From: Alphaproteobacteria bacterium
GTDB taxonomy: Bacteria; Pseudomonadota; Alphaproteobacteria; DAOWDM01
Direction: 5' to 3'
Length of the DNA: 9,980 nucleotides
NCBI GenBank assembly: GCA_030639035.1
Contig: DAOWDM010000014.1
Location: forward strand, 1-9,980
In this document: positions 1 through 7,947 of the stretch, piece after piece
Numbering within the stretch: position 1 is the stretch's first letter
Layout of the letters: each line of letters opens with the position of its first letter
The notes under the pieces: model-generated
Databases searched by the model: none
What the model saw: only the letters and a program-made list of their open reading frames with translations
What the model was told of the DNA's origin: nothing
Program-made: the position numbers and the translations under genes

Positions 1-6
1 TAAACA

Positions 7-942
7 ATGAGTTCTTCTCTAAATAACGTTCTTGTAATTAAATTAAGTGCTTTAGGTGATTTTGTTCAGGCATTAGCACCTTTTGCAGCAATCCGTGAGC
101 ATCATAAAGACACTCATATAACTCTGCTAACAACAAAAATATATGCAGATTTTGCTAAAAACTCTCCTTATTTTGATGAAGTGCTGATAGATAACCGACC
201 TAAAATATGGCAAATTTTAGATGTTTTGAAACTTCGCAAAAAACTGCTGTCTGGTAATTTTCAAGTAGTCTACGACCTGCAAACTTCAAACCGTTCATCG
301 TGGTATTTCAACTTGATGTCGTTTTTTAGTAAAACTCCAAAATGGTCAGGAATCGCAAAAGGCTGTACTTATCTGCATGATAATCCAAAAAGAAATTTTA
401 TGCACACTATAGAACGGCAAGCAGAACAGTTAAAAATAGCTGGGATAAATCAAACTAAAACCCCTGATTTATCATGGGTAGAATCTGATATTTCACGTTT
501 TAATCTTCCTGAAAAATACGCACTTTTTATAGCAGGCGGAGCAATGCACCGACCTGAAAAACGCTGGTCAGCAACAAAGTTCGCAGAACTAGGTCAAAGA
601 CTTTTAAAAAAATCAATAACTCCAGTGATTCTTGGAACTACAAGCGAAAAAAAAGTAATCGATGTAATAATGGAAAATTGCCCTAAAGCAATATCTCTTG
701 CAGGGAAAACTTCTATATCTGATATTGCTGTTTTAGCAAAGAATGCTGTAGCTGCCGTTGGCAATGACACAGGACCTATGCACATGATAGCAGCTGCGAA
801 TTGTCATAGCGTTGTACTTTATTCAAAAGCCTCAAACCCTGACTTATGCGGTCAACGAGGGGGTAATGTTACGATTATTCAAAAAAATTCTTTTAAAGAA
901 CTTGACGTTAACGAAGTGGAAAAGTCTTTAATTGTTTTATGA
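7..942 (+). CDS. Glycosyltransferase family 9 (heptosyltransferase-like) protein
   Basis: A 311-residue protein with the layout of ADP-heptose:LPS heptosyltransferases (GT9, GT-B fold), which act at the inner membrane on lipopolysaccharide core. The N-terminus has the typical VIKLSALGDFVQALAPF start of the first Rossmann domain (about residues 9-25). The C-terminal nucleotide-sugar domain carries the family motif GNDTGPMHMIAAA (from about residue 252), preceded by AGKTSISDIAVLAKNA. Length is slightly below the usual 320-350 residues. No membrane segment is seen. Only six bases precede the ATG and they begin with TAA, possibly the stop of an upstream gene, so the ribosome binding site cannot be judged. 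thrS starts 46 bp downstream on the same strand with no terminator visible between, so cotranscription is plausible. The exact sugar donor and acceptor cannot be told from sequence, so no gene symbol is given. Confidence 0.88.
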   Translation: MSSSLNNVLVIKLSALGDFVQALAPFAAIREHHKDTHITLLTTKIYADFAKNSPYFDEVLIDNRPKIWQILDVLKLRKKLLSGNFQVVYDLQTSNRSSWYFNLMSFFSKTPKWSGIAKGCTYLHDNPKRNFMHTIERQAEQLKIAGINQTKTPDLSWVESDISRFNLPEKYALFIAGGAMHRPEKRWSATKFAELGQRLLKKSITPVILGTTSEKKVIDVIMENCPKAISLAGKTSISDIAVLAKNAVAAVGNDTGPMHMIAAANCHSVVLYSKASNPDLCGQRGGNVTIIQKNSFKELDVNEVEKSLIVL

Positions 943-988
943 TTCATAATAAAACTATAAGAAAACAACATACGGAATGGAAATAAAA

Positions 989-2878
989 ATGATTGCGATT
1001 AGTTTACCTGATGGTAACAAACTTGATTTTGACAAGCCTGTTTCAGGACTTGAGGTTGCGGCATCTATAGGAGCTGGGCTTGCTAAAGCTGCTCTTGCAA
1101 TTGAAGTAGATGGAAACCTGCAAGACCTTTCTACCGTTATCAATGCAGACACTAAAATCGCAATTATAACAGGCAAAGACGACAAAGGTTTAGAGATTCT
1201 CCGTCATTCATGTGCTCATGTCATGGCAGAGGCAGTGAAAGAACTTTATCCAGAAGTTCAGGTTACTATAGGTCCTTCTATAGAAAATGGTTTTTACTAT
1301 GACTTTGCTAGGAAAAAACCGTTCACACCAGAAGACCTTGAAAAAATCGAAAAGCGTATGCAGGAAATCGTCAAGCGTGATGAGAAAATCGAGCGTGAAG
1401 TCTGGAATCGTGATGACGCTATAAAGTTCTTTGAAGAAAAAGGCGAAAAATACAAAGCCGAACTTATCCACGATTTACCACAAGACGAAACTATAACGCT
1501 TTACAGACAAGGCGATTTTGTGGACTTGTGCAGAGGCGTTCATGTTCCTTCAACAGGTAAAGTTGGAAGCCATTTCAAGCTAATGAAACTTGCTGGTGCT
1601 TATTGGAGAGGTGATTCTAAAAATGAAATGCTTCAAAGAATTTACGGCACATGCTGGAATGATAAAAAAGCATTAAAAGCACATCTCAACATGCTTGAAG
1701 AAGCTGAAAAAAGAGACCACCGCCGTCTTGGCAAAGAAATGGACTTGTTCAGATTTTATGATGAAGCCCCTGGAGCTGCTTTCTGGCTGCCTAAAGGACT
1801 CATCATTTTCAATAAAATCATTGAATACATGAGACACCGCCACGATGAAGCTGATTATGTAGAAATAAAAACACCTGAACTGCTTGACCGTTCGTTATGG
1901 GAAACTTCAGGACACTGGGAAAAATTCCGTGAGCATATGTTTACATGCGAAGATAACGACCGTTCTTTTGCTGTAAAGCATATGAACTGCCCAGGCGGAA
2001 TGCTGGTATATAACCGCAATATAGTTAGTTATCGAGACTTGCCAATGAGAGTTGCTGAATTCGGAAGATGCCACAGAAACGAGGCTTCTGGAGCATTGCA
2101 CGGGCTTATGCGAGTCAAAGCTTTCACTATGGACGATGCTCATGTTTTCTGTACCGAAGACCAGATGCTTGATGAGTGCTGTTCTGTCATAAACCTTATT
2201 CTTGATGTTTATAAAGATTTTGGTTTTGAAAATATCCGCATTAAATTTTCTGACAGACCTGAAAAACGTATTGGGACTGATGAAACTTGGGATAAACTCG
2301 AAGCTTCTCTTTTAGGTGCAGTCGAGCATATGGGGCTTGATTATACGCTAAATAAGGGGGAAGGTGCTTTTTACGGACCTAAACTTGAATTTGTCTTACG
2401 TGATGCTATCGGCAGAGATTGGCAGTGCGGAACGCTTCAAGTTGACTTGAACCTGCCTGAAAGATTTAAATCAACATATATTGGCGAAGATGGAGAAAAA
2501 CATCAGCCTGTAATGCTTCACAGAGCCTTGCTTGGTTCTTTGGAAAGATTTATCGGTATTCTGATTGAACATTATGTGGGGCGTTTTCCATTATGGCTTG
2601 CTCCAGTGCAAGTTGTAGTTGCTACAATCACAAGTGATGCTGATGATTACGGCAGGGAAATTTATTCGATTTTAAGAAAAGCTGGTATCAGAACGAATCT
2701 AGATATTCGTAATGAAAAAATAAATTATAAGATTCGCGAGCATTCTCATGCTAAGATTCCGCAGATTTTTGTCGTTGGAAAGCGTGAAGAAGAGGAAAAA
2801 ACAGTCGCTATACGTCATTTAGGGGGAAAATCACAAGAAATCCTTGCACTTGACGAAGCTATAGCTAAACTTAAGTAA
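989..2878 (+). CDS. thrS: Threonyl-tRNA synthetase
   Basis: Class II cytosolic synthetase that charges tRNA-Thr, 629 residues from the chosen start. Domains in order: TGS (about 1-62, ISLPDG start), editing domain with H73xxxH77 and C181xxxH185, the catalytic core (about 240-535), and the anticodon-binding domain (about 540-629). The zinc ligands fall at C334 (MNCPGG), H385 (DDAHVF) and H511 (MLHRA). The motif 2 arginine in CHRNE is R363. These four numbers equal the E. coli ThrRS positions as I know them, which supports ATG 989 over the in-frame ATG at 977. GGAA at 979-982 also lies 6 nt before ATG 989, whereas ATG 977 lacks a spaced ribosome binding site. All key active-site and editing residues are present, so the enzyme looks functional. 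It heads the translation gene cluster; infC follows after 84 bp. Confidence 0.97.
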   Translation: MIAISLPDGNKLDFDKPVSGLEVAASIGAGLAKAALAIEVDGNLQDLSTVINADTKIAIITGKDDKGLEILRHSCAHVMAEAVKELYPEVQVTIGPSIENGFYYDFARKKPFTPEDLEKIEKRMQEIVKRDEKIEREVWNRDDAIKFFEEKGEKYKAELIHDLPQDETITLYRQGDFVDLCRGVHVPSTGKVGSHFKLMKLAGAYWRGDSKNEMLQRIYGTCWNDKKALKAHLNMLEEAEKRDHRRLGKEMDLFRFYDEAPGAAFWLPKGLIIFNKIIEYMRHRHDEADYVEIKTPELLDRSLWETSGHWEKFREHMFTCEDNDRSFAVKHMNCPGGMLVYNRNIVSYRDLPMRVAEFGRCHRNEASGALHGLMRVKAFTMDDAHVFCTEDQMLDECCSVINLILDVYKDFGFENIRIKFSDRPEKRIGTDETWDKLEASLLGAVEHMGLDYTLNKGEGAFYGPKLEFVLRDAIGRDWQCGTLQVDLNLPERFKSTYIGEDGEKHQPVMLHRALLGSLERFIGILIEHYVGRFPLWLAPVQVVVATITSDADDYGREIYSILRKAGIRTNLDIRNEKINYKIREHSHAKIPQIFVVGKREEEEKTVAIRHLGGKSQEILALDEAIAKLK

Positions 2879-2950
2879 TATTCCGCTATGCCGTCTGTCT
2901 AAAAGAGACAATGCATACTGAATTTGTTTTTGGTGAAAAATAACTATACA

Positions 2951-2965
2951 TAGGAGTAAACAATA
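2951..2965 (+). promoter_or_regulatory. Ribosome binding site and ATA start codon of infC
   Basis: The sequence is TAGGAG, then TAAACA, then ATA. GGAG (2953-2956) lies 6 nt before ATA 2963. An in-frame TAA at 2957-2959 means translation cannot begin further upstream. The conserved IF3 N-terminal residues RIN and VRLID are encoded well before the first in-frame TTG (3125) or ATG (about 3146). ATA is therefore the most likely initiator; ACA at 2960 is the only other codon between it and the stop. Confidence 0.8.
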
Positions 2966-3499
2966 GCTAAGTCACCTGTAAGAACGCAACCGACCCAAAA
3001 AGGTCCGCGTATAAATAAAGATATTGATACAACAGAAGTTCGTCTGATTGATGCAGAGGGAGAAAATGTCGGAGTAGTCTCGACAGTAAAAGCTCTTGAT
3101 GCTGCTTTTGAAGCTGGTCTTGATTTGATAGAGATTTCACCAAACATGAAACCTCCTGTCTGCAAGATTCTTGATTTTGGTAAATATAAATACGAAGCTC
3201 AAAAGAAAAAGAACGAAGCTAAAAAGAAGCAGAAAAATATCAGTATCAAAGAAATCAAAGTCCGTCCAAACATCGAAGATCATGACTATGATGTTAAGAT
3301 GCGAGGAGCTCGAAAGTTTCTTGAAAACGAAGACAAGGTCAAAGTTACTTTACGTTTTCGTGGACGTGAGCTAGCTCATTTAAATCTTGGAAGAGAATTA
3401 TTAAATCGTATTCGTGGTGACCTTAAAGATGTTGCAAAAGTAGAGCTGTTCCCGAAAATGGAAGGCAGACAGATGATTATGATATTAGTGCCGAAATGA
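2963..3499 (+). CDS. infC: Translation initiation factor IF-3 (ATA start)
   Basis: A 178-residue IF3, the usual bacterial length. IF3 binds the 30S subunit, prevents premature 50S joining and checks start-codon and initiator-tRNA fidelity. The N-terminal domain holds RINKDI (about 16-21), VRLIDAEGENVGVV and the stretch LIEISPNMKPPVCKILDFGK. A lysine-rich linker follows (about 74-92). The C-terminal domain has KEIKVRPNIEDHDYDVK, then VTLRFRGRELAH, and ends near VELFPKMEGRQMIMILVPK. The frame opens only after a TAA at 2957, and the first usable codon is ATA. Unusual initiators (AUU in E. coli) are a known hallmark of infC: IF3 discriminates against them and so represses its own synthesis. That this gene is autoregulated the same way is inference. 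rpmI follows after a 168-bp leader-like gap. Confidence 0.94.
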   Translation: MAKSPVRTQPTQKGPRINKDIDTTEVRLIDAEGENVGVVSTVKALDAAFEAGLDLIEISPNMKPPVCKILDFGKYKYEAQKKKNEAKKKQKNISIKEIKVRPNIEDHDYDVKMRGARKFLENEDKVKVTLRFRGRELAHLNLGRELLNRIRGDLKDVAKVELFPKMEGRQMIMILVPK

Positions 3500-3517
3500 T
3501 GTAAAAAAAATTAGCTA

Positions 3518-3587
3518 AACGGTTGCTTTTATAGGAAATAGCCGTTATATTTCTCGTTCTGTTCGGTAAGCATTAAGCTTTACCGTT
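3518..3587 (+). promoter_or_regulatory. Structured leader upstream of rpmI-rplT (possible L20-type control region)
   Basis: The gap between infC and rpmI contains short complementary segments that cannot all pair at once. AACGGT (3518-3523) can pair with GCCGTT (3541-3546, one G-U) or perfectly with ACCGTT (3582-3587). CGGTAA (3564-3569) can pair with TTACCG (3580-3585), closing a hairpin with a GC/GC inner stem, a one-base bulge and an ATTAA loop. GGTAA can instead pair with TTACC at 3641-3645, close to the rpmI ribosome binding site. No T-run follows the hairpin, so it is not an intrinsic terminator. In E. coli L20 represses rpmI-rplT by binding a pseudoknot upstream of rpmI; a similar role here is only inferred. 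Confidence 0.35.
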
Positions 3588-3667
3588 GTTGGAGTAGTGT
3601 TGGGCTTATGTATGGGGCATGCCTGACTGCTTGAAAAACGTTACCATTTATTACGAAAGGAAGCGAA

Positions 3668-3865
3668 ATGCCCAAAATGAAAACTAAAAGTTCCGCCAAA
3701 AAGCGGTTCAGCAAAACTGGCTCTGGTAAAATTAAGGCGAATTTTGCATTTAAACGGCATTGTCTGAGTAATAAACCTCAGAAAATGAAAAGAAAAGCTC
3801 GTGGGACTCGTATCCTTTGCGATGCTGACAGCCGTATTGTTAAAAAATTCCTGCCTTATCTTTAA
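3668..3865 (+). CDS. rpmI: 50S ribosomal protein L35
   Basis: A 65-residue, strongly basic protein of the L35 family. It starts with the family signature PKMKTKSSAKKRF and ends in KKFLPYL; the usual length is 64-67 residues. The middle carries the GSGKIKANFAFKRH and KMKRKARGT stretches that contact 23S rRNA in the large subunit. AAAGGA at 3656-3661 lies 6 nt before the ATG. rplT starts only 12 nt after the stop, so the two genes are almost certainly transcribed together and probably translationally linked. Confidence 0.97.
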   Translation: MPKMKTKSSAKKRFSKTGSGKIKANFAFKRHCLSNKPQKMKRKARGTRILCDADSRIVKKFLPYL

Positions 3866-3877
3866 CGGAGACAAATC

Positions 3878-4234
3878 ATGGCACGTATTAAACGGGGCAC
3901 GACAACTCATGCCCGCCACAAAAAAGTATTAAAACTAGCTAAAGGCTATCGCGGTCGTAGTTCTACAAACTTTAGAATTGCTATCGAAAGAGTAGAAAAA
4001 GGTCTACAGTACGCATACCGAGACAGAAAACAGAAAAAACGTACTTTCCGTTCTTTATGGATTCAGCGTATCAACGCAGGTGTACGTCTACACGATATGA
4101 CATACTCACAATTCATGAATGGTCTTCATAAAGCAGGCATCGAGCTTGACCGTAAAGTTCTCAGCGACCTTGCTGTTCGTGAACCAAAAGTTCTTGAAGG
4201 TATTGTGAACCAAGCCAAAGCAGCTTTGAAATAA
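3878..4234 (+). CDS. rplT: 50S ribosomal protein L20
   Basis: A 118-residue basic protein, the normal L20 length. L20 binds 23S rRNA early in assembly of the large subunit and, in E. coli, represses its own operon. The N-terminal helix arm shows ARIKRGTTTHARHKKVLKLAKGYRGR (given here as the family's R/K-rich extension, residues 2-27). The globular half has YAYRDRKQKKRTFRSLWIQRINAG from about residue 46 and ends in VLEGIVNQAKAALK. GGAG (3867-3870) is 7 nt before the ATG. Two hairpins follow the gene, the second with a T-run, so it appears to close the infC-rpmI-rplT transcript. Confidence 0.97.
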   Translation: MARIKRGTTTHARHKKVLKLAKGYRGRSSTNFRIAIERVEKGLQYAYRDRKQKKRTFRSLWIQRINAGVRLHDMTYSQFMNGLHKAGIELDRKVLSDLAVREPKVLEGIVNQAKAALK

Positions 4235-4237
4235 AGA

Positions 4238-4302
4238 TTCCTATTGTTTTAGGAAGATGACGACCTAAAAGGGCTGCTTTTTAAAAGGCAGCCTTTTTTA
4301 GG
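4238..4302 (+). terminator. Rho-independent terminator after rplT
   Basis: The first hairpin is TTCCTA (4238-4243) with TAGGAA (4250-4255) around a 6-nt loop. The main one pairs GGCTGC (4272-4277) with GCAGCC (4288-4293), followed by six T (4294-4299). The outer bases CCTAAAA (4264-4270) can pair with TTTTAGG (4296-4302), extending the stem through the T-run. The region between rplT and pheS shows no phenylalanine-rich leader peptide; the only tiny ATG frame there reads M-T-T-stop. A pheM-type attenuator is therefore not supported. Confidence 0.85.
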
Positions 4303-4312
4303 ATTACCATAT

Positions 4313-4403
4313 GTCATTGCGAAGAGCAAAGCGACGTGGCAATCTCTCTTAGAGCAACTTAACAATGAGATTGCCGCGAGGCTAAAAAGCCTCTCGCAAT
4401 GAC
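4313..4403. repeat. Dispersed palindromic repeat, family B, copy 1
   Basis: A 91-bp foldback with perfect 10-bp ends, GTCATTGCGA (4313-4322) and TCGCAATGAC (4394-4403). The two arms are related over about 35 nt, both containing GGCAATCTC read inward. The right arm has its own small hairpin, GAGGCT (4378-4383) with AGCCTC (4388-4393). It carries no coding frame of note. Copy 2 is at 9054-9146. Repeats with a GTCATTGCGAGG-type core occur in many unrelated bacterial genomes, usually between genes (general knowledge, not searched here). Its right end supplies an in-frame ATG (4399) upstream of pheS. Confidence 0.85.
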
Positions 4404-4437
4404 GGTAAACTATGAATACTTTAAGTCTAGGAAAATT

Positions 4438-5529
4438 ATGGAAAACATTGAACAGTTACGAATCGAGTTGATTTCATCAGTCGATAAAGCAGAAAACATG
4501 TCCGCTTTGGAAGAAATACGCATATCTGCACTAGGGAAAAAAGGACGCATCACAGGAATGATGAAGACCTTGGGAAGCCTTAACAAAGAAGAACGCAAAG
4601 AAGCAGGGCAAACTCTCAACAAGCTCAAAAACGAGGTTGCAAATGCAATCGACAGCAGAAAAAACATCTTTGAAGAAACAGAACTTGATGTTCGTCTTGC
4701 TACTGAAAAAGTTGATGTAACTCTGCCGATACGCCCTGAATCACACGGACGGATTCACCCTACAAGCCAGACTCTTGATGAAATTGTCGCTATTTTCGGG
4801 CAAATGGGATTCGATATTGCAGAAGGCCCTGATATAGAAGACGATTTTCATAATTTTACTGCTCTTAATATTCCGCAAAACCACCCTGCTCGTCAAATGC
4901 ACGACACTTTTTATATTGCAGGCGAAGATGAAAACAAGCATCTTTTGCGAACTCATACTTCCCCTGTGCAAATTCGCTCTATGATAAAGCAGAAACCACC
5001 TATAAAAATCATTGCACCAGGCAGAACATACCGCTGTGATTCGGACATAACGCACACACCTATGTTTCATCAAATAGAAGGTCTTGTTATAGATAAAACC
5101 TCTCATATGGGGCATTTAAAGGGCTGTCTTCTTGAATTCATTAAGGCTTATTTTGAAATTGATGAAGTTCCTATACGTTTCCGCCCGTCATTTTTTCCGT
5201 TTACAGAGCCTTCTGCTGAAATGGACATAGGCTGTTCACGCAAAGGCGGTGAGCTTAAAATTGGAGCAGGAGAAGGCTGGCTGGAAATTCTAGGCTGTGG
5301 AATGGTTCACCCTAACGTTCTTGCTTCATGCGGAATTGATACTGATGAATATCAAGGCTTTGCTTTCGGCTTAGGTTTAGAACGTATCGCTATGCTTAAA
5401 TATGGAATTCCTGATTTAAGAACATTTTTCGAGACAGATTTACGCTGGCTGAAACATTATGGATTTGTACCTTTGGATATTCCAAGCATGACCAGAGGGC
5501 TTAGTATGACAGGAGGAACAGCACGATGA
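4438..5529 (+). CDS. pheS: Phenylalanyl-tRNA synthetase alpha subunit
   Basis: Catalytic subunit (363 residues) of the alpha2-beta2 enzyme that charges tRNA-Phe. The first ~95 residues form the helical, probably coiled-coil, tRNA-contacting arm. The class II core begins near HGRIHPTSQTLDEI (about 102). It continues through the motif 2 region (RTYRCDSDITHTPMFHQIEG) and PSFFPFTEPSAEMDI, and ends with motif 3 GLGLERIAMLKYGIPDLR (about 311-328). The extra tail GFVPLDIPSMTRGLS looks alphaproteobacterial. I chose ATG 4438 because AGGA (4429-4432) lies 5 nt upstream; the in-frame ATG at 4399 sits inside the repeat without a ribosome binding site and would add 13 non-conserved residues. The gene overlaps pheT by 4 bp (ATGA). 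With a terminator and a repeat upstream, its promoter should lie within or just after the repeat. Confidence 0.96.
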   Translation: MENIEQLRIELISSVDKAENMSALEEIRISALGKKGRITGMMKTLGSLNKEERKEAGQTLNKLKNEVANAIDSRKNIFEETELDVRLATEKVDVTLPIRPESHGRIHPTSQTLDEIVAIFGQMGFDIAEGPDIEDDFHNFTALNIPQNHPARQMHDTFYIAGEDENKHLLRTHTSPVQIRSMIKQKPPIKIIAPGRTYRCDSDITHTPMFHQIEGLVIDKTSHMGHLKGCLLEFIKAYFEIDEVPIRFRPSFFPFTEPSAEMDIGCSRKGGELKIGAGEGWLEILGCGMVHPNVLASCGIDTDEYQGFAFGLGLERIAMLKYGIPDLRTFFETDLRWLKHYGFVPLDIPSMTRGLSMTGGTAR

Positions 5530-7919
5530 AGTTCACTCTTTCTTGGTTAAAAGAACATCTTGAAACAAACGCTTCTGTTGATGAAATAGCAGAAAGATTA
5601 ACAATGATAGGGCTTGAGATTGAAGAAGTTATCAATCCAGCCGCTGCATTAAAAGGCTTTGTAGTTGCTGAAATTATATCAGCAGACAAGCACCCAGACG
5701 CAGATAGGCTTCAGCTTCTTTCTGTAAATACAGGTTCTGAAACAATCCCGATAGTATGCGGAGCTAAAAATGCTCGTCAGGGCTTAAAAGGAGCCCTCGC
5801 AACTCAAGGGCTTGTAATCCCATGCTATAATGAAAAATTCAAAAAAGGCAAAATCAGAGGCGTTGAAAGCATTGGAATGCTCTGTTCTGAAAAAGAACTT
5901 CTGATTGGAGACGGAGACAGCGGAATTATTGAGCTTCCAGAAAATGCTGTTGTAGGTTCTCCTGTCGTTGATTATTTAGCGATTGATACTGTCTTTGACA
6001 TAAATATTACTCCAAACCGTGGCGACTGTCTTGGAGTTCGAGGAATTGCCAGAGATTTGGCTGCAAGCGGTATCGGCAATCTTATCGACAAACCTATTGA
6101 ACCTATTTCAGGCACTTTCAAAAGCCCTGTTGATGTCAGCATAGCATTAGAACCTGAAAATAAAGACGCTTGTCCAATGTTTGTAGGACGCATGATAAAA
6201 AATGTTGAAAACAAAGAAAGCCCTAAATGGTTAAAAGACAAGCTTACAGCTATAGGTTTAACTCCTGTATCTGCTTTGGTTGATGTTACAAACTTTATTT
6301 CATATGACCAAAACCGCCCTTTGCATGTTTTTGATGCAGATAAATTAAGCGGAAATCTTCATGTACGCATAGCAAAAGCAAATGAATCTATGCTTGCTCT
6401 TGATGAAAAAGAATACAAACTTACACCTGAAATGATAGTTGTTTGTGATGACAAAGCCCCTCAGGCTCTTGGCGGAGTTATGGGCGGAGAATATTCTGCC
6501 TGCACTGCTGAAACGAAAAACGTATTCATTGAATCTGCTTTATTCGAGACTGGAAGAATTGCAAACACAGGACGTAAACTACAAATAGAATCAGACTCAC
6601 GTTTCCGTTTTGAAAGATGGGTAGACCCTGCTTCTGCAATTGACGGTGCAGAATATGCAACTAAACTCATCATGGAATTTTGCGGAGGAGAACCTTCTGA
6701 GCTAGTAATAGCAGGCAGTGAACCTGATTTGAAACAGTCAATTGTTTTTCGCCCTGAACGTGTAAAACAACTTTGTGCAATTGATATTCCTGTTGAGGAT
6801 ATGAAGCAGATTTTAGAACATCTTGGTTTTGAAGTTAGCGAACACGGAGATTCTCTTTTAATTTCAACACCTACATGGCGTGGTGATGTTGAGGGAGAGC
6901 ATGACATTGTAGAGGAAATAGTCCGTATTTACGGCTATGACAAAATACCAACAATTTCACCGCCTCGTGAACCTATGCCGAAAGTAGTTCGCACAATAAG
7001 ACAAAGAAACGAAACATCAGCCCGCCGAGTTCTTGCAGGTCGTGGAATGTTGGAAGCTGTAACATGGGCGTTTATGTCATCTACAAAAACTGAAATGTTT
7101 AAATCTGATGATAAAAGTGTTCTTATTTCTAACCCTATCAGTTCAGATTTAGATGAAATGAGACCGTCTTTACTTCCAAACCTGATTGATGCAGCAGGAC
7201 GCAACGCCTCACGTGGTTTTGCAGATATTGCACTTTTCGAGATAGGTCCTGAATTTATTGGCTCTACACCAGAAGATCAAAGAATGGTTGCCGCTGGTTT
7301 AAGAGCAGGAAACACAACGCCTAGAAGTTGGGCTGGAAATCGCAGAGAAGTTGATGTATTTGATGCAAAAGCAGATGCTATCGCAGCTTTGGCGGCTGTT
7401 TCTGCTCCTGTTTCTGCTCAGGTTATAAATAAAGCTCCATCATGGTATCACCCTGGTCGTTCAGGTTCTTTGTGTCTTGGAAAAAATGTTCTTGCGTGTT
7501 TTGGTGAAATTCACCCTAGAGTTTTAAAGAAAATGAATATCAAAACTCCTATGGTCGGTTTTGAAGTTTATATAGAAAACGCCCCTGCCAAAGACAAAAA
7601 ACAGACAAAAACACGGGCATTGTTAAAATCTTCACAATTTCAACCTGTTGACCGTGATTTTTCTTTTGTAGTAGACGCTGATGTCCCTTCTAACGATGTA
7701 ATCAAAGCTGTAAAAAAGGCTGATAAAAAGCTAATTTCAGATGTGTTGATTTTTGACTGCTATGAAGGCTCTAACATGGAAAAAGGCAAGAAATCCCTAG
7801 CCATTCAAGTTACCTTACAGCCAACGGAAAAAACATTAACTGACAAAGATTTAGAAATTGTAACAAAAGCTGTAATAAGCTCAGTAGCAAAAGCCACAGG
7901 AGGAGAATTAAGAGCGTAA
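5526..7919 (+). CDS. pheT: Phenylalanyl-tRNA synthetase beta subunit
   Basis: The large, non-catalytic subunit of PheRS, 797 residues, normal length. Domains in order: N-terminal MKFTLSWLKEHL segment; EMAP-type tRNA-binding fold (about 39-150, with KHPDADRLQLL at 55); B3/B4 editing domain (about 205-380, with VDVTNFISYDQNRPLHVFD and FRFERWVDP); B5 domain (about 404-475, FRPERVKQL); the catalytic-like core (to about 690); and the C-terminal ferredoxin-like anticodon-binding FDX-ACB domain (from FQPVDRDFSFVVD, about 706, to the end). It misacylation-edits Tyr-tRNA-Phe and binds the tRNA. AGGAGG at 5511-5516 lies inside the end of pheS, 9 nt before the ATG, and the 4-bp overlap implies translational coupling. 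No T-run terminator is seen after the stop; the foldback repeat at 7948 may form the 3' end of the message. Confidence 0.97.
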   Translation: MKFTLSWLKEHLETNASVDEIAERLTMIGLEIEEVINPAAALKGFVVAEIISADKHPDADRLQLLSVNTGSETIPIVCGAKNARQGLKGALATQGLVIPCYNEKFKKGKIRGVESIGMLCSEKELLIGDGDSGIIELPENAVVGSPVVDYLAIDTVFDINITPNRGDCLGVRGIARDLAASGIGNLIDKPIEPISGTFKSPVDVSIALEPENKDACPMFVGRMIKNVENKESPKWLKDKLTAIGLTPVSALVDVTNFISYDQNRPLHVFDADKLSGNLHVRIAKANESMLALDEKEYKLTPEMIVVCDDKAPQALGGVMGGEYSACTAETKNVFIESALFETGRIANTGRKLQIESDSRFRFERWVDPASAIDGAEYATKLIMEFCGGEPSELVIAGSEPDLKQSIVFRPERVKQLCAIDIPVEDMKQILEHLGFEVSEHGDSLLISTPTWRGDVEGEHDIVEEIVRIYGYDKIPTISPPREPMPKVVRTIRQRNETSARRVLAGRGMLEAVTWAFMSSTKTEMFKSDDKSVLISNPISSDLDEMRPSLLPNLIDAAGRNASRGFADIALFEIGPEFIGSTPEDQRMVAAGLRAGNTTPRSWAGNRREVDVFDAKADAIAALAAVSAPVSAQVINKAPSWYHPGRSGSLCLGKNVLACFGEIHPRVLKKMNIKTPMVGFEVYIENAPAKDKKQTKTRALLKSSQFQPVDRDFSFVVDADVPSNDVIKAVKKADKKLISDVLIFDCYEGSNMEKGKKSLAIQVTLQPTEKTLTDKDLEIVTKAVISSVAKATGGELRA

Positions 7920-7947
7920 AACCTTAGCTTTTTCCCATACCAACTGC

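Noticed and set aside
977..988. ATG 977 as the thrS start
   Set aside because: It has no spaced ribosome binding site. Starting at 989 brings C334, R363, H385 and H511 to the E. coli numbering.
2924..2950. Promoter upstream of infC (TTGTTT and TATACA)
   Set aside because: The spacing is 15 bp, the hexamers are weak and the start site would fall almost on the ribosome binding site.
3125..3499. TTG 3125 as the infC start, giving a 124-residue protein
   Set aside because: It would remove most of the conserved IF3 N-terminal domain, which is clearly encoded from 2963 onward.
4257..4268. Leader peptide of a pheM-type attenuator
   Set aside because: The only ATG frame reads M-T-T-stop, without phenylalanine codons.
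4399..4437. N-terminally extended PheS from ATG 4399
   Set aside because: That ATG lies in the palindromic repeat and has no ribosome binding site; ATG 4438 has AGGA at good spacing.
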